Below, piece by piece: positions 61,200-64,000 of a DNA stretch of 64,000 bases; the stretch's first letter is position 1; each line of letters begins with the position of its first letter. Made by a program: the position numbers and the translations under genes. The stretch lies in assembly GCA_008973525.1 (NCBI GenBank), contig WACJ01000124.1, positions 3,534,001-3,598,000 of the forward strand, written 5' to 3'. The notes under the pieces were generated by a model, which was given only the letters and a program-made list of their open reading frames with translations, searched no databases and was not told the DNA's origin. Origin of the DNA: Stenopsyche tienmushanensis. Lineage: Eukaryota > Arthropoda > Insecta > Trichoptera > Stenopsychidae.

Positions 61200-61671
61200 A
61201 AAAAAAAGTTATGTTATGAGAGCATGCGCTTTTTGTTTTCCCAATTATACATACAGTGGCAGAATTTATTAACTAGAAATAAAACCAACCAGCTGTAAAT
61301 AACAGCTTGAGAAATGGAGCTTGTGTTCTTCTGGAGCAGAAAAGAGAGCTTACCCAGCAGGTCTCCTGAATAAACAAGAATTGAAGATATAGAGGATTGT
61401 CCGAAAAGAAAAAGCATTGATGTCGAACATATCACTGAAAAAAACATCGAAGACTTTGTGACTATCAACTTTTTACGATTTTTCCAAATACTGGGTCTTT
61501 GAATAAAGATATTGTCCTTGGGAGAATCATTCTGATTTTATATATTATATAAGACTGAAAAATAAAATTGTCCATTGTATGCAGGTAGTTAATGATATTG
61601 CCGAGCGTAGTGTTGCCTTAATAAAGGAATATAATAAATTGATGATAATTCGTTAGTAAAAGATTACAGAA
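61200..61671 (+). pseudogene. Decayed repeat-protein fragment, mobile-element type
   Basis: On the + strand, in one broken frame, 61380-61500 gives RKSIDVEHITEKNIEDFV and NFLRFFQILGL, then a stop. About 61569-61650 gives VVNDIAERSVALIKEYNK. From memory these resemble an uncharacterised protein family found in many copies in arthropod genomes (…EDFVTxxSLxFFxxLxL… and …VVNDxAERGVALIxEYN…), probably carried by a mobile element. Several stops and frame changes show it is dead. No terminal repeats were recognised. Confidence 0.5.
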
Positions 61672-64000
61672 AGAAATATCCTGATACAAAAAAATCACCG
61701 CTTGTATCCTGAATATATTTGATTTTAATATTAAAAGGGTATCCTTATTTGTAATCTAAACATTAATATTACATGTAAGTATTTTATTATATTTTAACTA
61801 AGGATCACCCTAATACTTACCTTATATTAAAAAAAAAAATGTGTTTAGCCTGAGGAAAATGTGTATTTTTAATTTTTTAAGGTAAAGGTTGATGTGTATT
61901 TAATAAGTTAAATAAAACACAAAATTAAAGGCAACACACGTATTTTATTGATAAAGCATATTAATTGATTTGCTAATTCTTTCCCGTTACAAATGATAAA
62001 TAATTGCCCTCCAAATATTTGCGAATATTATGCAAAATTGTGGCACAATATAATTGTATAATTAGTATATGTCATACAAAAATCCTAAAATTTATAAGCT
62101 TATAATAAAGATTGGTTAATAATGCTTAATCCCATTTGTCGGAACATATATTTATTGTTATGGCCTTGCTGTGGTCAACATTAAGTCAGTTGTTAATAAA
62201 TAAGCTGGCAAATGGCTTTCAGTTTTTTTTTTTCGTTTTAAAAATATATTATGCAAAATTTGCAAAGAATAATTTGCAAACTACAGTATATTATTGCAAT
62301 GATTAATGCTAACAGATTTGTATTGAGATTCGAAACCGTTTCATTCGAAATAATAAGAGTTACAGGATATAATTTTATCCCGAATTATGATTAACGATAC
62401 AATAAGTTTTAGCTAAGACATATGTACTAGATTTACTGATATGGTTTGAGTTGGTTAAAAAGTGAGTCATCTACTAAAATTGTACAAAGGATCATGAACA
62501 ATTTTAGATGGCCTAGCTACACATGGTAATATCAATAGTTCTCCTAAAACTAGAATGTTTCCATAATATGCTCAATTATTTCATCGATTCCCGAGTAGTG
62601 TATAACGTGTTCAAAAATATCTAATGAAAAAATTTAAAATTGAACACTGAATACACAAATCTAATTGTACAGATCTCAAGCACCATATATTGATTAATAA
62701 ATAGACATATTTGGCATAAATAGGAGTACACTGTGTAGCCATAGTATCAGTAACCTTCAGGATATTAAAATATCAAGCACAACAATTTTGTGAAAATTCT
62801 ATTGACATATCGAAACATTCAATGTGCGTTGAGGATCATAAGCATATGTGAATGCGAATGGATGAAAAATGTAAAGCAGTAAGTCGAAAACAAGGATAAG
62901 TATCACATTGGATCACAATTGAGCTGTAAGTGTATAAAATTTTCCACAATAAATCTAATTCTATGAAAATACCTGTAAAATTCCTCGTGTTTAACACAAT
63001 ATGAAAATTTTTCTCAGTCATTATCAGGGTTTTATCTTTGGAATTCATACAAAATATTATTACAGAGAGGAACGAAACTTATGTAAATAATATAATCTTT
63101 CAATCATAACTTCCTCCGCAATCATTCCCGATTAAATAGTTATAATAAAATTATCAGCCGCAATAACAAATTTTGTGAAGTCTTAATTGTGTCCACGAGT
63201 CATTTTTATATAATACAAAAAATCTTCAAAAAACTGTAATATATATTTAAAATAATAATCGTTTAACGATATATTCAATAAACAACACTAACATTATAAA
63301 TCAAATAAAATATAAATTTATCTTACATTGTTAAGATTCAAAAAAATCATCTCTTGCTAAACAGCAAATAGTTGCCACAGATCAAAGTGTCCTTCCAATC
63401 ACACATTTTTTGGTCTCACAACACCTTAAAGTTATAATCAAATATATTAAGGCATCCTAATCCATAATACTCAAATATTAAAATATAAAATAATATCATT
63501 ATATATTAAAAATGGTATTATTATCATTCACTATAAGTTATTTCGGTGTCCCCCGCTCAAGACAACAAAATCTTCTAAAAAAGAATGTTTAGTTTGAGTC
63601 ACATTTACAAAGATACAAAAATTGACATATCATTAAGAAATTTCATATTGTGGTTAATGGAAAATGCGTACAATCGACAACGAAAAATTAAAGCTTTACT
63701 CGACGACATATAACGTAACATAAACATAGCAATTCATGACCTAATAACTAGAAAGTTTAAGCTGCTACTTTTTTTTACCAATTATCCAAAGTTAAAACCA
63801 CATTGATAGATAATTCTGTGAACCTCAAAATTTATCCAGTATATTAGAATGTGCAATAAGTATTTTTGTTATGTTGAATGATTAATTTTTTTTTATTGAA
63901 TCTTCCACAAATTATGTTTTCCTATTTTGACACGAGACGCTAGAGAGCAACGGCAGTGTTGCATATTGACGATGAAGATGTTTCATATCAGCACTATAGT
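61672..64000. other. Noncoding stretch to the window end, nothing recognised
   Basis: Very AT-rich. Only short frames such as 62836-63048, without motifs. No exon, RNA gene or repeat matching elsewhere in the window was identified. Confidence 0.5.

Noticed and set aside
1..64000. CRISPR array, operon, phage or other prokaryotic system
   Set aside because: There are spliced exons and animal transposons throughout, with no regular direct repeats with spacers and no compact gene order.

Overview
This window is AT-rich animal nuclear DNA. The only gene I can name is the 3' part of an insect big brain (bib) homologue, a neurogenic member of the aquaporin/MIP family. Three coding exons on the + strand (50892-51108, 58618-58945 and 59040-59698) join in matching phase. 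Together they encode about 400 residues: the second half of the MIP channel, including the second NPA box, and a long cytoplasmic tail with short motifs I recognise from Drosophila Bib. The bib match and the many mariner relics point to an insect; I cannot fix the order.

Layout. From 1 to 50891 I find no host exon. If the upstream bib exons (N-terminus, first NPA box) lie before the window, most or all of this stretch is one very large bib intron or 5' flank. It is filled with decayed transposable elements. These are a TTAA-flanked, Kolobok-like element (3924-4854) and a mariner copy carrying a hAT-type MITE (5780-6880). There are four copies of a TTAA-flanked MITE (family A) and three copies of a mariner-related family (family C). 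Further mariner, Tc1-like and RTE-type LINE fragments, and a second TTAA MITE, follow. GC-richer islands without recognisable coding potential are scattered between them.

The 7.5-kb intron between the first two visible bib exons holds another mariner remnant and a jerky/Tigger-like pogo remnant lying side by side. The last intron is only 94 bp. Downstream of the bib stop, a polyadenylation signal lies at 59939-59944. After that comes AT-rich flank with one decayed protein-coding repeat around 61.2-61.7 kb.

I see no operon, CRISPR array, rRNA or convincing tRNA, and no evidence of a new multi-gene system. The most notable signals are the bib gene structure, a candidate recursive splice site at 22407/22408, the nested and related transposon families, and one unexplained open frame near 39.1 kb. 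All homology calls are from reading the sequence; no search was run.
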